In this document: positions 28,657-38,152 of the stretch, piece after piece | Layout: each line of letters begins with the position of its first letter | Position numbering within the stretch: position 1 is the first letter of the stretch | Assembly: GCA_963575745.1 (NCBI GenBank) | Contig: CAUYUJ010005739.1 | Location: 1 to 58,932 of the forward strand | Direction: 5' to 3' | Source of the DNA: Prorocentrum cordatum | Taxonomy: Eukaryota > Sar > Dinophyceae > Prorocentrales > Prorocentraceae | Length of the DNA stretch: 58,932 nt | The notes under the pieces: generated by a model | What the model saw: the letters and a program-made list of their open reading frames with translations, nothing else | The model's database searches: none | Told to the model about the DNA's origin: nothing | Made by a program: the position numbers and the translations under genes

Positions 28657-29214
28657 CCCCGTGCCAACTGCATCAGCAAATCCCTGGCATGGGCCTGGTT
28701 GCCGGCCAGCGTCTCGCGGGAGTAGATGCAGTGACCGACGTGGAAGCCCTTTCGCAGGCTCTCGAGCTTCATGCTGATGAGTGCCGAGGGCTTGTTCGAG
28801 GCGGCGAGGTGCTCGTCCAGCAGCTGCAGGTCCTTGTCGACGTCCTTGCCCATTGCCTCGCGGATCGACATGGCGTCTTCCAGCTTAGTGGCCGCGCCCT
28901 TGTCCAGACGGTGCTTGCGGGCCATCTGGCGCACCGCCTCCCCGCACTTCGCCTTGCCGACGAACACGCCTTTCTCCATGTCCTTGAGCTTGATGGCGAG
29001 GAGAGCCCGCGGGGTGTGTGCACCTTTCAGGACCTCGAGCAACTTGTCCATATCCTGCTCCCAAGTCTTCTGGCGATCCTCGATCATGATGTCGTTGAGC
29101 TTCTGCGTCAACTCCGCGTCGATGCCGAACTGGAGGCAGAGCTGCTGGATGTCGGGCTCGATGGGGTAGTGCTGGCGCTCCCTTTCTGGCTCCGAGCTCG
29201 AGTCGTCTTCGTCC
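28657..29214 (-). CDS. Candidate exon of host gene B with duplicated helical repeat
   Basis: After the acceptor GTGACAG a - strand frame of about 185 codons reads DEDDSSSEPERERQHYPIEP, then an internally duplicated unit of about 55 residues. The first unit has IDAELTQKLNDIMIEDRQ and ends KDMEKGVFVG. The second has LDKGAATKLEDAMSIREA and ends ESLRKGFHVG. Both share the plan L-KL-D-M-R...D...L-E-L...P-ALxxxKL...KG-xVG. The helical, charged pattern suggests a protein- or RNA-interaction module, but I do not know the family. The exon stops at the GT donor of introner copy A. Confidence 0.65.
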
Positions 29215-29471
29215 CTGTCACCGAGACAAAACCCTCCCACACGCCTACACCTGCTACCTTCACACACCTCTGCAAAAGGAGGGACCGATTGAGACGGAAG
29301 GGGAACGGGACGAGACATAGCAGAAGATCGGGAAGAGAAGGTGGAGACAAGGGGGAAGCAGGAGCAGGACGAGCAGATGGAGGAGCAAGAGGTCCGCATC
29401 GATCTCACAAGTGGTAGCACCTTCGCCACAGGGCAATACCAGCACGTACAACAGTAGACGTGCACACTCAC

Positions 29472-29536
29472 CCGTTCGACAGTCCTCGCTGGCTCCAGAC
29501 CGTCGTGCCGACCGTCAGGCACACGCTGCCTCACCA
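29472..29536 (-). CDS. Candidate small exon of host gene B
   Basis: It begins directly after the AG end of introner copy B and ends GAACGG before the donor GTGAGTG. It could encode VRQRVPDGRHDGLEPARTVE. The 257-base intron that follows is GT-AG. Reading-frame continuity with the next exon is not exact under these boundaries, so one boundary may be off by a base. Confidence 0.45.
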
Positions 29537-29706
29537 CTGTGAAGGGGCCCCAGGACACACAACTAAATATACACACAAATGACATGATTCCCCACATTTT
29601 CAGCTATTCTCTTGGTTTTTGCCCTCCACCCCACTTCCCAGATTCTGAAATATGTTCCCGGGGGTCGACGATTCATGGTGTCTGTGTGTTTCTTTCCCTC
29701 CGTAGC
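29537..29706 (-). mobile_element. Introner-like element, copy B (170 bp)
   Basis: Compact copy on the - strand. It starts at a GC donor (GCTACGGAGGGAAAG), continues AAACACACAGACACCATGAA, and ends CCCCTTCACAG. It holds no satellite. Its 5' and 3' ends match copies A and C. The ends are imperfect inverted counterparts of each other (GAGGGAAAGAAACACACA against GTGAAGGGG...ACACACA). Confidence 0.7.
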
Positions 29707-29719
29707 CCCCTGGCTCAAG
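29699..29719 (+). other. Possible SL relic at the edge of introner copy B
   Basis: TCCGTAGCCCCCTGGCTCAAG differs from the spliced leader only in the central ATTT (CCC here). It overlaps the end of copy B on the opposite strand. It could be a degraded leader or a coincidence. Confidence 0.35.
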
Positions 29720-29837
29720 CTGTGAGGGGGCACCCCCCGTCTCGAGGAGGCGTCCGACGCACCGCCTGGGCCGCGCGCCGGCCCCCCACGCGCGCCCCCG
29801 CGGCGCTCCTCGCCTCGCGTTGCCCTCGGCTGCCCTT

Positions 29838-29975
29838 CGACGCGATCGATCGCTTCCGAATGGCGGACGACACGATCGGCTGCCCTTCGACGCGATCATC
29901 GCGATCGATCGCTTCCGAATGGCGGACGACACGATCGATCGCCCTCGGCTGCCCTTCGACGCGATCGATCGCGAT
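29838..29975. repeat. Tandem repeat, about 55-bp unit
   Basis: Two and a half copies of a unit containing GGCTGCCCTTCGACGCGATC and TTCCGAATGGCGGACGACAC, with ATCGATCG spacers. Confidence 0.8.
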
Positions 29976-30790
29976 TGATCAGGCCCACCACCGAACCTCC
30001 CCCCGCGCCCCGCCCGGAGGTCACCGAGCGGGAGCTGGTGGGACAGCGCGTGCCTGAGCCCGAACCCACGGCCGCGCCAAGAGACGAGCGGGGGCCGGAG
30101 GGGAGGGAGGAGGTTGTGAGGCACGAGTCTTTGGAGGTAGGTGGCCCCACGTCCACCGCCGCAGGGGAGTGGGGTGAACTTCAGGACGTGCAAGCCAGCA
30201 CTGGGGCTGCCGCAGGCCCTGAACGTTTACAGCCGACTGGACATACCTCAACGACTGACACCCTGATCCCCGTCCCCCCCCCACCGCCGCCAGGCCCAGG
30301 CAGCCCAGGAGCTGGGGAGTGCACGGCGGCGGACCCGCCCACGGGGGCGAGAGCTGGTCACCCGCCGAGTGCCCCACCCCGTGAGGGCCACACCCCACCT
30401 GCCCCCTATCCTTCCTCTCCTCCCCGCGTGCAATCTGGAGATGCGACCGTTCGTCGCCCTGATCCCGCGTGTGTCCCTGGACAGGCAGACCTTCGGCATT
30501 TTGACGCCTCGACTCCTCTCCTCCCCCCTATCTCACAGGCAATTGCGACCGTTAGTCGCCCTGATCCCGCTGCCGACGAGCAGGCCTCTCCCGTTCCTTT
30601 CCCTGATCACTCTGGCTATGCGACCGTTAGTCGCCCTGATCCCACCGAAGGTCCCGTTCGCCCCCGCCCTACCTCTCCTCTCTCTCCCCAGGTGGAGGTG
30701 GCTTCTGAACAACCTGTGCCCCTGACCCCCTCTCACAGGCTATACGGAGATTGTTGCTGGACGGGACCTGGATACCATAGCAGGTGGTGA
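29975..30790 (+). CDS. Pro-rich frame with ATVSRPDP repeats
   Basis: A frame of 270 codons rich in Pro, Glu and Arg. Near the end it carries three copies of a peptide, DATVRRPDP, IATVSRPDP and YATVSRPDP. They reflect a 27-bp nucleotide repeat (GCGACCGTTAGTCGCCCTGA) at about 30440, 30545 and 30620. No known domain. Confidence 0.35.
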   Translation: MIRPTTEPPPAPRPEVTERELVGQRVPEPEPTAAPRDERGPEGREEVVRHESLEVGGPTSTAAGEWGELQDVQASTGAAAGPERLQPTGHTSTTDTLIPVPPPPPPGPGSPGAGECTAADPPTGARAGHPPSAPPREGHTPPAPYPSSPPRVQSGDATVRRPDPACVPGQADLRHFDASTPLLPPISQAIATVSRPDPAADEQASPVPFPDHSGYATVSRPDPTEGPVRPRPTSPLSPQVEVASEQPVPLTPSHRLYGDCCWTGPGYHSRW

Positions 30791-31002
30791 AGGGCCGACT
30801 GGAAGGCTGGGAGGCCACAATAGACTGCAGACGACAGGGAGCAGCAACCACGACTCCCCAGGACGGCCGACCACGCGGACCGACCAGACGGCTTTCCCCC
30901 CTTCCCGCCACGACGAGGAGGACACAGGATCGCGGATCAGCGCCGATCGCCCAGCTCTCCCTGCCCAACTAGGCACCACCTCTGGACCTGCTATCCCCCC
31001 CA

Positions 31003-32199
31003 ATGCGTCTAACGATTCCCCCCCCCCTAGACGGCGCCCAAATCCCGGCAGAAAGCACGGGCATCGACGCGGACGGTTCCCGCGACCAAACTGGCCCTGC
31101 TGCACCATCAAACGGCCCAACGGCCGAAAGGCAGGACGAAACACCCGCACCCCGAGGGAACGTACCCGGCGTGGCCGTGGGCGCTGCCACACCCACGGCA
31201 TCGCACAACGCGGGCGCAGCGCACCCCGTGGACGTGGAGCGCGCCCCTGCCGCTGCCCTACCACGGCGGGTGCAGCACGAGTCAACGAGCGACTCTGGAC
31301 CCCCGCCAGTAGCAGACCCTGCCGCAGACGGTGTCACGTGGACCTGCACTGTACGCAGGTCCCAAAATCCCGCTTTGCAGCTTGCCTGCGGATCACAGCG
31401 ACCGTTCGCGGACATTCCCGAAATTGCCGGGAGACCGCGTCCAGGAATGCGCCCCGACCCTGGCGCGCACGGGAGAATGCGAGGCAGCGACGTGCTAAGG
31501 CCGTGCCAGAGATGCCCCGCGCTTACGCCCATCACCGAAGTGCACTGCGCCCACTGTGATCACGGACGGCCGAGGGACTTTGGGCAATGGGGCCCCTCGA
31601 CGACGAGGACGACCTGCTATGGGCCCCCCGATCCCCTCACCAGAGTGCAGCCTTCACTGACATGATGAATTGGTTTGCGGGAGGATATCGTCGAGACCCA
31701 CCGCAATGCGGCAGACCCAAGCGCGGACTCCGAGGCAAACCAGACAGACGGCATCCCCGCCAGCACAGAGGTCGGCACACCCTCGAGCGCACTGGGCGCA
31801 GCCGACGCCACCGGGCTCCTCTGGTCCCTGAGCGGCCACGACCGCGTGGTGCGGCGAGGCGGGATAGAGCCGCGCACCTACGAGCTCCTCGCGATGCGGT
31901 TCGCGCACCTTAACCAAGTTGTCCAGCACGCACGCCCTGAACCGCTCGGTCGACCCCACGCAACACGGGCGGAACGAAGCATCGCCAACGCCCAGTCGCA
32001 AACCATGGAGGAAGCTGCGCCGCAACTCAACATGGGACTGCAGCCGCAGCGCGCGGGACAAGGACTCGACCTATTCCCCCAGACTGGACTAGAAGTAGGG
32101 CCCCCCGACCGTACACAGGTCAGAATTGCGCTCATATGGGAAGGCAGGTACGGCAGGATGTCCTTTCCGTCTACGCGCAACATGTTCACATGGGCATGA
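31003..32199 (+). CDS. Element frames with paired-cysteine motif
   Basis: Two consecutive frames, 31003-31665 and 31675-32199. The first ends with RPCQRCPALTPITEVHCAHC, a CX2C...CX2C arrangement that could bind zinc. The second has TYELLAMRFAHLNQVVQHAR and MEEAAPQLNMGLQPQ. Both are hydrophilic otherwise. No family recognised; ORF1 of a LINE is the likely context. Confidence 0.35.
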
Positions 32200-32316
32200 C
32201 TCACAGCAGCGGGCGCCTTCCCGGACCGCGCGGTAGACGCCATCGGTGCGTCGCCTGCGGGCTTCCCTAGGGCTTGCCCAGACGTCATAGGACAGCACCT
32301 GCGGGGCTCCGGGGAC

Positions 32317-33400
32317 GTGCCCCTCTTGCTGCCTGACAGCGATGGGGCAGGAGACATGCGTCTCTCCACGACCAGACCGGTCACGGCTACATGGCCAAGA
32401 AGGGAACCTCCCCTCGTGCTACCCCATGGATTCAACCCCCACGTACAGACCCAATGCGGCACCTGCGGCTCCTGGAAATTCCGCGGGGGGGCCCTGGCAG
32501 GAATGTGCCCGGTCTGCCTTAGATTCAGTCGTGCGACTATGCAGGAAGCCGACGACGATGAAACCATACCTGTCCAAGTAGTCCCAAGCGACTGGATACA
32601 AAGGCTTCCATTCGACTGTCTGGGCGACACAGCCCTCTCAGCCCTGGCACATGCGGCGCAGGCCTACGCACCGCTATGCTCACCAGGGGAGGGACAACTC
32701 GTTGCCTACACACCCTCCTGGCTCGTGGGGGAGCTGCTCCTAGCCTGGAAATGGATGGTGGACTCGGAGGACTCCCCATGGGCAAACCCCGCGGCCAGCG
32801 ACAGCCAGCACGGAGCCGCGGCGGCACTCTCCGCGCTACGCGGATCGAACCTGCGGCACGCCACGGACCTCGCCTACGTTATCCGAGCGCAGGCCCTGAG
32901 GAACCGCGAGGTAGCGGAGTGGTTACCACGAGCCATTACAACCACGCACGATACTATCCCACCCGCCCCAGGCACCAACGGCGGTCAAACACAAGCCGAC
33001 GACCGCAGCGAGCTAGGAGGCATGACCAGGCTAGTAAACTTCGGGCTCTCCGACAGGAACGTAGACTGGATTGCCCACATGACTGGTCTCAGTAGACACC
33101 AGGCCGAACACCCCGACGACCCCCTCTTCCTGGCACGGCACCAGTATGGGGGCGACATGACCGGCGAGGAGCAAGAGGTAGCCCTAGAAGGGATAGCAGC
33201 CCTCACGACAGCGGCTCAACACGACCGCCGCCACGACATTGCCAACCTGCGACCCATGTCTCTACTGGGCAGAGCGCTCATGTGCATGATGGTCAGACGG
33301 CTCCGCGCTGACGCCGAAACGACGAGCACCAGGACGGACCAAACGGCCGCCACGCCACCGCGGGCTGGTAGCGATGCGGCAGACGTGGCCCCATTCCACC
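32317..33400 (+). CDS. Element frame with CX2C...CX2C finger
   Basis: It reads QTQCGTCGSWKFRGG, then GMCPVCLRFS near 32450-32525, a likely zinc ribbon. Helical stretches follow (PFDCLGDTALSALAHAAQAY, then SWLVGELLLAWKWMVD and RLVNFGLSDRNVDWIAHMTG). The frame gives way to the 33374 frame around 33340-33480. Function unknown. Confidence 0.4.
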
Positions 33401-34699
33401 GCGGGTGGACGTGCCGAGCACACGCGCGCCCCCACCTCCCACGACCAAAGCGCGCACGAAGATCCAGCGCACATCAACAACGCTGGGCCCACGATTCCCA
33501 TGGAAGTGGACGCAGGACACTCCATCGACTCAGCCCAAGACCGTGGATATAGTAGAGGCGACAGGCTACGCGCAGGAGCGACAGACGGGCTCGCAAACCG
33601 CGCTGGACAGCTAACACGGACCATACAAAACGAGATCGCGCACGTAAGGCAGGCCATGGCGAACCGCACGCTACAGAACTATACCTGGAGCGGGTACCTG
33701 GTCCCCTTCCTCTGGCTGTCAGCGGTCGAAGCCACCAGAGAGGCACTGCGACTGTCACTGCTGGCCGCGGGAGTGCTGCTCAACGGCTTCCGGGCGATGG
33801 TAGAGTGGTGGGAAGGACGGATCGTAACGATGAGCGATGACGCGCTCCGGATCCTGCGAGGAGAGGCACAGGCACTCTCGCAACGCAGCGGCCTGAGCGT
33901 TCCTGCCCCCCAGGAATGGGGCTACCTGCATGCACGGTTACAGGAACACCTGGTTGACCTCGCGGACCCGCACGGATGGGTACAAGCCGATGTTACGCTT
34001 GGGCCACAAGGAGCAGGCGCGCCGCCTCCTCACGGAGCGCGAGAACCGCCCGCACCGAAGGGACCTCCACAGGCCCGACGCATGGACGCCGACGGCAGCG
34101 GCGTCTCGCACGCAGACCACCGTATCCTCACCAGCTCGAGCGTGCGGATTCTGCCACGCCCCATCCCGCACCAGCCCGAATGGTGCACGCTCCTGACTAT
34201 CCACGGCATCGCTAGCGCTCTAGATCGCAGGGACCAGACCGACGAAAACGCCAACGCTCCACACGCCGCGCTACCTGACGACGGCTGGGTGGACGGCGCC
34301 GCGGCGCAAAGGGCACACGACATGCTGAGGGACATCCCGGGCCCTGGCGCCAATCAGGGCCAGTGGATTTCGGCAGTGATGCGGCTCATCCTGCGCCCCC
34401 ACTATCGCTCCTTGCTGCGACCGCTGCTCGTGAGGAGGCGGATCGACGGAGTACCCTTCGACGTTGTCGCAAGGTGGCTCACACGGGCTGCGGTGATATC
34501 GCCCACGCAGCTCGTGAGCTTCGCGACAGTGGCCACAGGCATGCCTGCCGAGGCGCTTCCTGTATACGAACCCTTCAGCGCCGCCGCGCTGGGGGACATT
34601 CTGAGACACCTCGCGTGTCTCATGCAAGATTCCATCAGAGGGAGAACAGCAGGGGCGTTTCGTATACAACGAGCTGACAGCCGCCGTGGCCAGGGCTAG
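33374..34699 (+). CDS. Element frame, mostly helical
   Basis: It contains a hydrophobic stretch (SGYLVPFLWLSAVEAT, then LSLLAAGVLLNGF) that could be a membrane segment or a buried helix pair. A C-terminal helical block follows (QWISAVMRLILRPHYRSLL, then SFATVATGMPAEALPVYEPF). It ends with TAG at 34697-34699. The same frame is open on both sides of that stop. Confidence 0.4.
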   Translation: MRQTWPHSTAGGRAEHTRAPTSHDQSAHEDPAHINNAGPTIPMEVDAGHSIDSAQDRGYSRGDRLRAGATDGLANRAGQLTRTIQNEIAHVRQAMANRTLQNYTWSGYLVPFLWLSAVEATREALRLSLLAAGVLLNGFRAMVEWWEGRIVTMSDDALRILRGEAQALSQRSGLSVPAPQEWGYLHARLQEHLVDLADPHGWVQADVTLGPQGAGAPPPHGAREPPAPKGPPQARRMDADGSGVSHADHRILTSSSVRILPRPIPHQPEWCTLLTIHGIASALDRRDQTDENANAPHAALPDDGWVDGAAAQRAHDMLRDIPGPGANQGQWISAVMRLILRPHYRSLLRPLLVRRRIDGVPFDVVARWLTRAAVISPTQLVSFATVATGMPAEALPVYEPFSAAALGDILRHLACLMQDSIRGRTAGAFRIQRADSRRGQG

Positions 34700-35101
34700 C
34701 CCACCGCCTGCCCCCTGCCCCCTCCCGCCCAGACGGACGCCACGAGAGAGCGGTGCCCAATCTGCCAGGACATCATGATCGGCAGGGTGTCCAGCATCAT
34801 ACCATGTGGGCACCGAGCACGCCCGCGCTGTCTCGAGGACTGGCGAACGCGGCAAAAAAGGGGCGAGCGTCTATGTCCGCTGTGCCGCGGCGAGGACAAC
34901 GGCGACGCTCTCCAGGTCATCGAACCACCAGCCCTAGCAACGCCGGGCACGCCCACGCGAGGGGCTGAGGACGGGAGCGCCGCCCCCGCCTCCCACGCGC
35001 AGCCCAACGCGCCAGACGACGACGCCAACGAGGCAGACGGCGGCGATGTGCGGGAGGAAGACATCCTCCTGCCCCCGGCCACGGAGGCCGAAACACAGTA
35101 G
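34700..35101 (+). CDS. RING-type zinc finger
   Basis: In the same frame as the preceding block, after one TAG, the protein reads RCPICQDIMIG, IIPCGHRARPRCLEDW and RLCPLCRGED. This is the C3HC4/C3H2C3 RING layout of E3 ubiquitin ligases. The position usually held by His or Cys between the CGH and the following Cys is Arg (CGHRARPRC), so one zinc ligand is missing. An acidic Asp/Glu tail follows and the frame ends with TAG at 35099-35101. A RING in a retrotransposon could recruit ubiquitin machinery, but that is conjecture. Confidence 0.65.
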   Translation, partial: PTACPLPPPAQTDATRERCPICQDIMIGRVSSIIPCGHRARPRCLEDWRTRQKRGERLCPLCRGEDNGDALQVIEPPALATPGTPTRGAEDGSAAPASHAQPNAPDDDANEADGGDVREEDILLPPATEAETQ

Positions 35102-35113
35102 GCCACCAGCGTC

Positions 35114-35656
35114 TTGGAAGGGGTCCTGCGGCTCCGACCCGACGGCACCACCGGCCCGCGGCCGCGGACCCACTCCCACGAAGACGTAGACAGGCTACGG
35201 CGCATGATCCGATGGCAGCGTGAGTTCACACAGCGGCAGGCCGCTAGCGCCACCAGCACCCTCGGGCCCGCGAACGGGGCGGCGCCAGGATTGGACCCCG
35301 AGGCGCAAGGACCACCCCGCGACGGGACTCCGCTCAGCGGAGCTGCGTCCAACCACCCTGAGATCGAGCCGCCCAGTGAGCGAGCGCGATTGGAGCAACG
35401 ACCCTTGGTCACCCACGAAAGGTGGTGCAACGTAATAATCAGAGCTAACACGGCCAGCCGCGGACGCACGAGAGGGCCGGTTCACGCGCCTACGACCATA
35501 GTCTCGGCAGCGATGCGCGAGCTACGAGCGGCCGTCGTGATATGCCCGCGGGCCATTGTAGGAATCAGGCCCATCGACAACACCGCGGCGACTTTCACCC
35601 TCCCCAACGAGGCCGGACACGACAAGGTGAGAGAGATCCTGGACTACTCGAGGTGA
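35114..35656 (+). CDS. Element frame, unrecognised
   Basis: Again in the same frame after one TAG. It reads RLRRMIRWQREFTQRQA, then RWCNVIIRANTASRG and SAAMRELRAAVVICPRAIVG. It has mixed helices and strands and no motif I can name. It ends shortly before introner copy C. Confidence 0.35.
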   Translation: MEGVLRLRPDGTTGPRPRTHSHEDVDRLRRMIRWQREFTQRQAASATSTLGPANGAAPGLDPEAQGPPRDGTPLSGAASNHPEIEPPSERARLEQRPLVTHERWCNVIIRANTASRGRTRGPVHAPTTIVSAAMRELRAAVVICPRAIVGIRPIDNTAATFTLPNEAGHDKVREILDYSR

Positions 35657-35754
35657 GCCGCTGAATGTCCAGACGCACGCGTCCCGCCGCCGCCACCCGT
35701 CATCATGGCCGTCGACACCGGCGCCATTTAAGTGGACGCCCTGGTCGGCCTAAT

Positions 35755-36826
35755 CTGAAGAGGCCCACAAACACACACATGAATACACACAAATAAAAAT
35801 ATTCCCCATATGTCCCTAAATAGGCTCTGCCTAGAAGGGTTCTTACTCTCTTAGCTTAAAGGGCCGGGCAGTGTAAAGCGCCCCGGGCGGTTCCCCCAGT
35901 CCCCGCCCCGCGGTTCCCCCAGTCCCCTGAGAGCTTTAGCTTTAGCTTTAGCTTTAGCTTTGACTTAGATTTAGCTTAGCTGTAGCTTAGCTTCAGCTTA
36001 GCTTTAGCTTAGCTTCAGCTTAGCTTCAGCTTAGCTTTAGCTTAGCTTTAGCTTAGCTTTAGCTTGGTTTTAGCTTAGCGGCACCTTAGATTTAGCTTAG
36101 CTTTAGCTTAGCTTTAGCTTAGCGTTAGCTTTAGCTTTAGCTTAGCTTTAGCTTAGCTTTAGCTTAGCTTCAGCTTAGGTTTAGTTTAGTTTCAGCTTAG
36201 CTTCAGCTTAGCTTTAGCTTAGCTTTAGCTTAGCTGTAGCTTAGCTGTACCTTATATTTAGCTTAGCTTTAGCTTAGCTTTAGCTTGGCTTTGGCTTAGC
36301 TGCGCCTTAGCTTTAGCTTAGCTTTAGCTTAGCTTTAGCTTAGTTGTAGCTTAGCTTTAGCTTAGCCTTTACCGTAGATTTAGCTTAGCTTTAGCTTAGC
36401 CTTTACCGTAGCTTTAGCTTAGCTTTAGCTTAGCTGTAGCTTAGCTTTAGCTTATCTGCACCTTAGCTCTAGCTCAGGTTTAGCTTAGCGGTAGCTTAGC
36501 CTTAGCTTAGCTTTAGCTTAGCTTTAGCTTAGCTTTATCTTAACATCATATTAGCTTTAGCTTACCTTGAGCTTAGCTTAGCTTAGCTTTAGCTTAGCTT
36601 TAGCTTAGCTTTAGTTTAGTTTTAACTTAGCGTTAGCTTAGCTTTAGCTTTACTGTTCGTACTAATGCTGCTTTCCTAGGGGCTCCAACTCGTATGTGGG
36701 GTCGCAATGGGATAATTTCCCATATTTTCTGAGTTTTTGTCTTCCCCACCACTTCCCATATTTTCCCATATTTCCTGGGGATCGACGATTAATTGTGTCT
36801 GTGTGTTTCTTCCCCTCCTGATAATC
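35755..36826 (-). mobile_element. Introner-like element, copy C (1.07 kb, satellite-filled)
   Basis: The - strand starts with a GA donor (GATTATCAGGAGGGG), continues AAACACACAGACACAATTAA and ATCGTCGATCCCC, and ends TTTATTTGTGTG, then GGGCCTCTTCAG. These ends match copies A and B. The interior is the TTTAGCTTAGC satellite. It lies on the strand opposite to the LINE-like frames on either side. Confidence 0.65.
35930..36655. repeat. (TTTAGCTTAGC)n satellite
   Basis: About 725 bases of an 11-mer, TTTAGCTTAGC, with shorter and longer variants (TTTAGC, TGTAGCTTAGC, TTCAGCTTAGC). Confidence 0.92.
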
Positions 36827-36905
36827 CAGCTCGAGTCCGTCCCTTGCCATCTGATTGTCCTCGGACACGAACGAACTACTGCGCCAGGAGGGTCAGATCC
36901 GATCG
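36827..36905 (-). CDS. Candidate exon bordering introner copy C
   Basis: Directly upstream (- strand) of the copy C donor, one frame reads SEDNQMARDGLELD. It may be an exon of a - strand gene. It is short and the acceptor is uncertain. Confidence 0.25.
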
Positions 36906-36961
36906 GGATGGCGGCCGCCGCGCACACTCTCTGGGGACATCGGGCGTTGAGCAGGGCCGAC

Positions 36962-37092
36962 CACCTCCTCCTCCTCCTCCTCCTCCTTCCTCTCCCTCCT
37001 CCTCCTCTCTTCCTCTACCTCTCTCTCCGCCTCCTCCTCCTCCTCCTCCGCCTCCTCCTCCTCCGCCTCCTCCTCCTCCTCCTCCTCCTGGT
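36962..37092. repeat. (CTC)n tract
   Basis: Pyrimidine triplets, about 130 bases. Confidence 0.9.
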
Positions 37093-37099
37093 ACCAGTC

Positions 37100-38040
37100 G
37101 GCCGGCCGCTAGCCGAACACCGCGGCCCCATACAGATACTTGCCACGCAGATCAATTTCCTGGCCAGGCCCATGCGTTTACGACGCGCACCAAGCGTAGT
37201 GGTGCACTGGGGGAACGGCAACGACGACCTGAGGGACACCCTCCACATCCTGACCCCCGACTCCGGCAACGAGCACGTCGTCGCCCTCATGACACGTACC
37301 CAGCGGGACATGGAGGTCAGGGACACCAGCTGTAATGGGGCACCAACATCACGCAACTCGGGCGCAACCCGGAGTTTCTCCAGCAAGGGATAGAGCCGCT
37401 GGTCCATCATGCCATCAAGATCCGCATGCGGGACTCCAGTCTCGGCGACATCAACCGCGTCGTCGTGCATATACAGGCGGCAGCCCAGCAGCTGGCACCC
37501 ACCGACATCCCGACAGCAGTATGGAGGCAACGCGAGACCGCCGACGTCGTCCATATCCCACTGCGGCGTGGCAGCCTCTGTCTCGCCTATCCAATCGCCG
37601 CACAGGCCGCAGCGGCCCTTGGACACAGGGTGGGCATCACAGCGTCCGGGATCATGCTCATCAACACACCTGAAACCGCGGCAGCGCCCATCATACAATA
37701 CGGTACATCCGTTCACACGTACCTGCGACGCTGGCCGGCAACGGCCAGCCAGGAGCGGTGACACCACGCCGGATCACCATGGCCGACCCCTGGACAGGAG
37801 GCCCATCCCTGGTGCGCACTGTGGACCCGGAGGCAGGATCCCATCTACGTTGGAACGTCGCCACAAAGGCCAGATTGACCTGGACGCGGTACGACGCGCG
37901 GTCCAAGAGACCCTGGGTGGCAATGCCGTTTGGACCGTCACACACGTGCACGCCTGGCATCCCGACATCGACGCCGATCGGGACATGGCACAGGTGGTCC
38001 TCCGGGAGGGCGCGGAACAGGCTATGGAGGCGGCCTAAGG
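37100..38040 (+). CDS. Element frames, unrecognised
   Basis: Protein-like sequence in three successive frames. LRRAPSVVVHWGNGNDDLRD lies near 37170. TNITQLGRNPEFLQQGIEPL, running into IKIRMRDSSLGDINRVVVHI, lies near 37345-37480. KGQIDLDAVRRAVQETLGGN, with VTHVHAWHPDIDADRDM, lies near 37865-37995. Frame changes occur near 37340 and 37760. The blocks look like small alpha/beta domains. No named family. Confidence 0.35.
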
Positions 38041-38152
38041 AGCCGCTGGCCTGCTAACCCTAAACGGTCAGCTCATTCGCATCTTTCCTGCTACCCACGC
38101 AAGGGAGCCCACGAGGCGCACCCCTGGCGCGGAGAGCGCCCTGGACGACCAC

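Noticed and set aside
35930-36655. Interstitial telomere repeat
   Set aside because: The unit is TTTAGCTTAGC, not TTTAGGG or TTAGGG, and there is no switch to a telomere motif.
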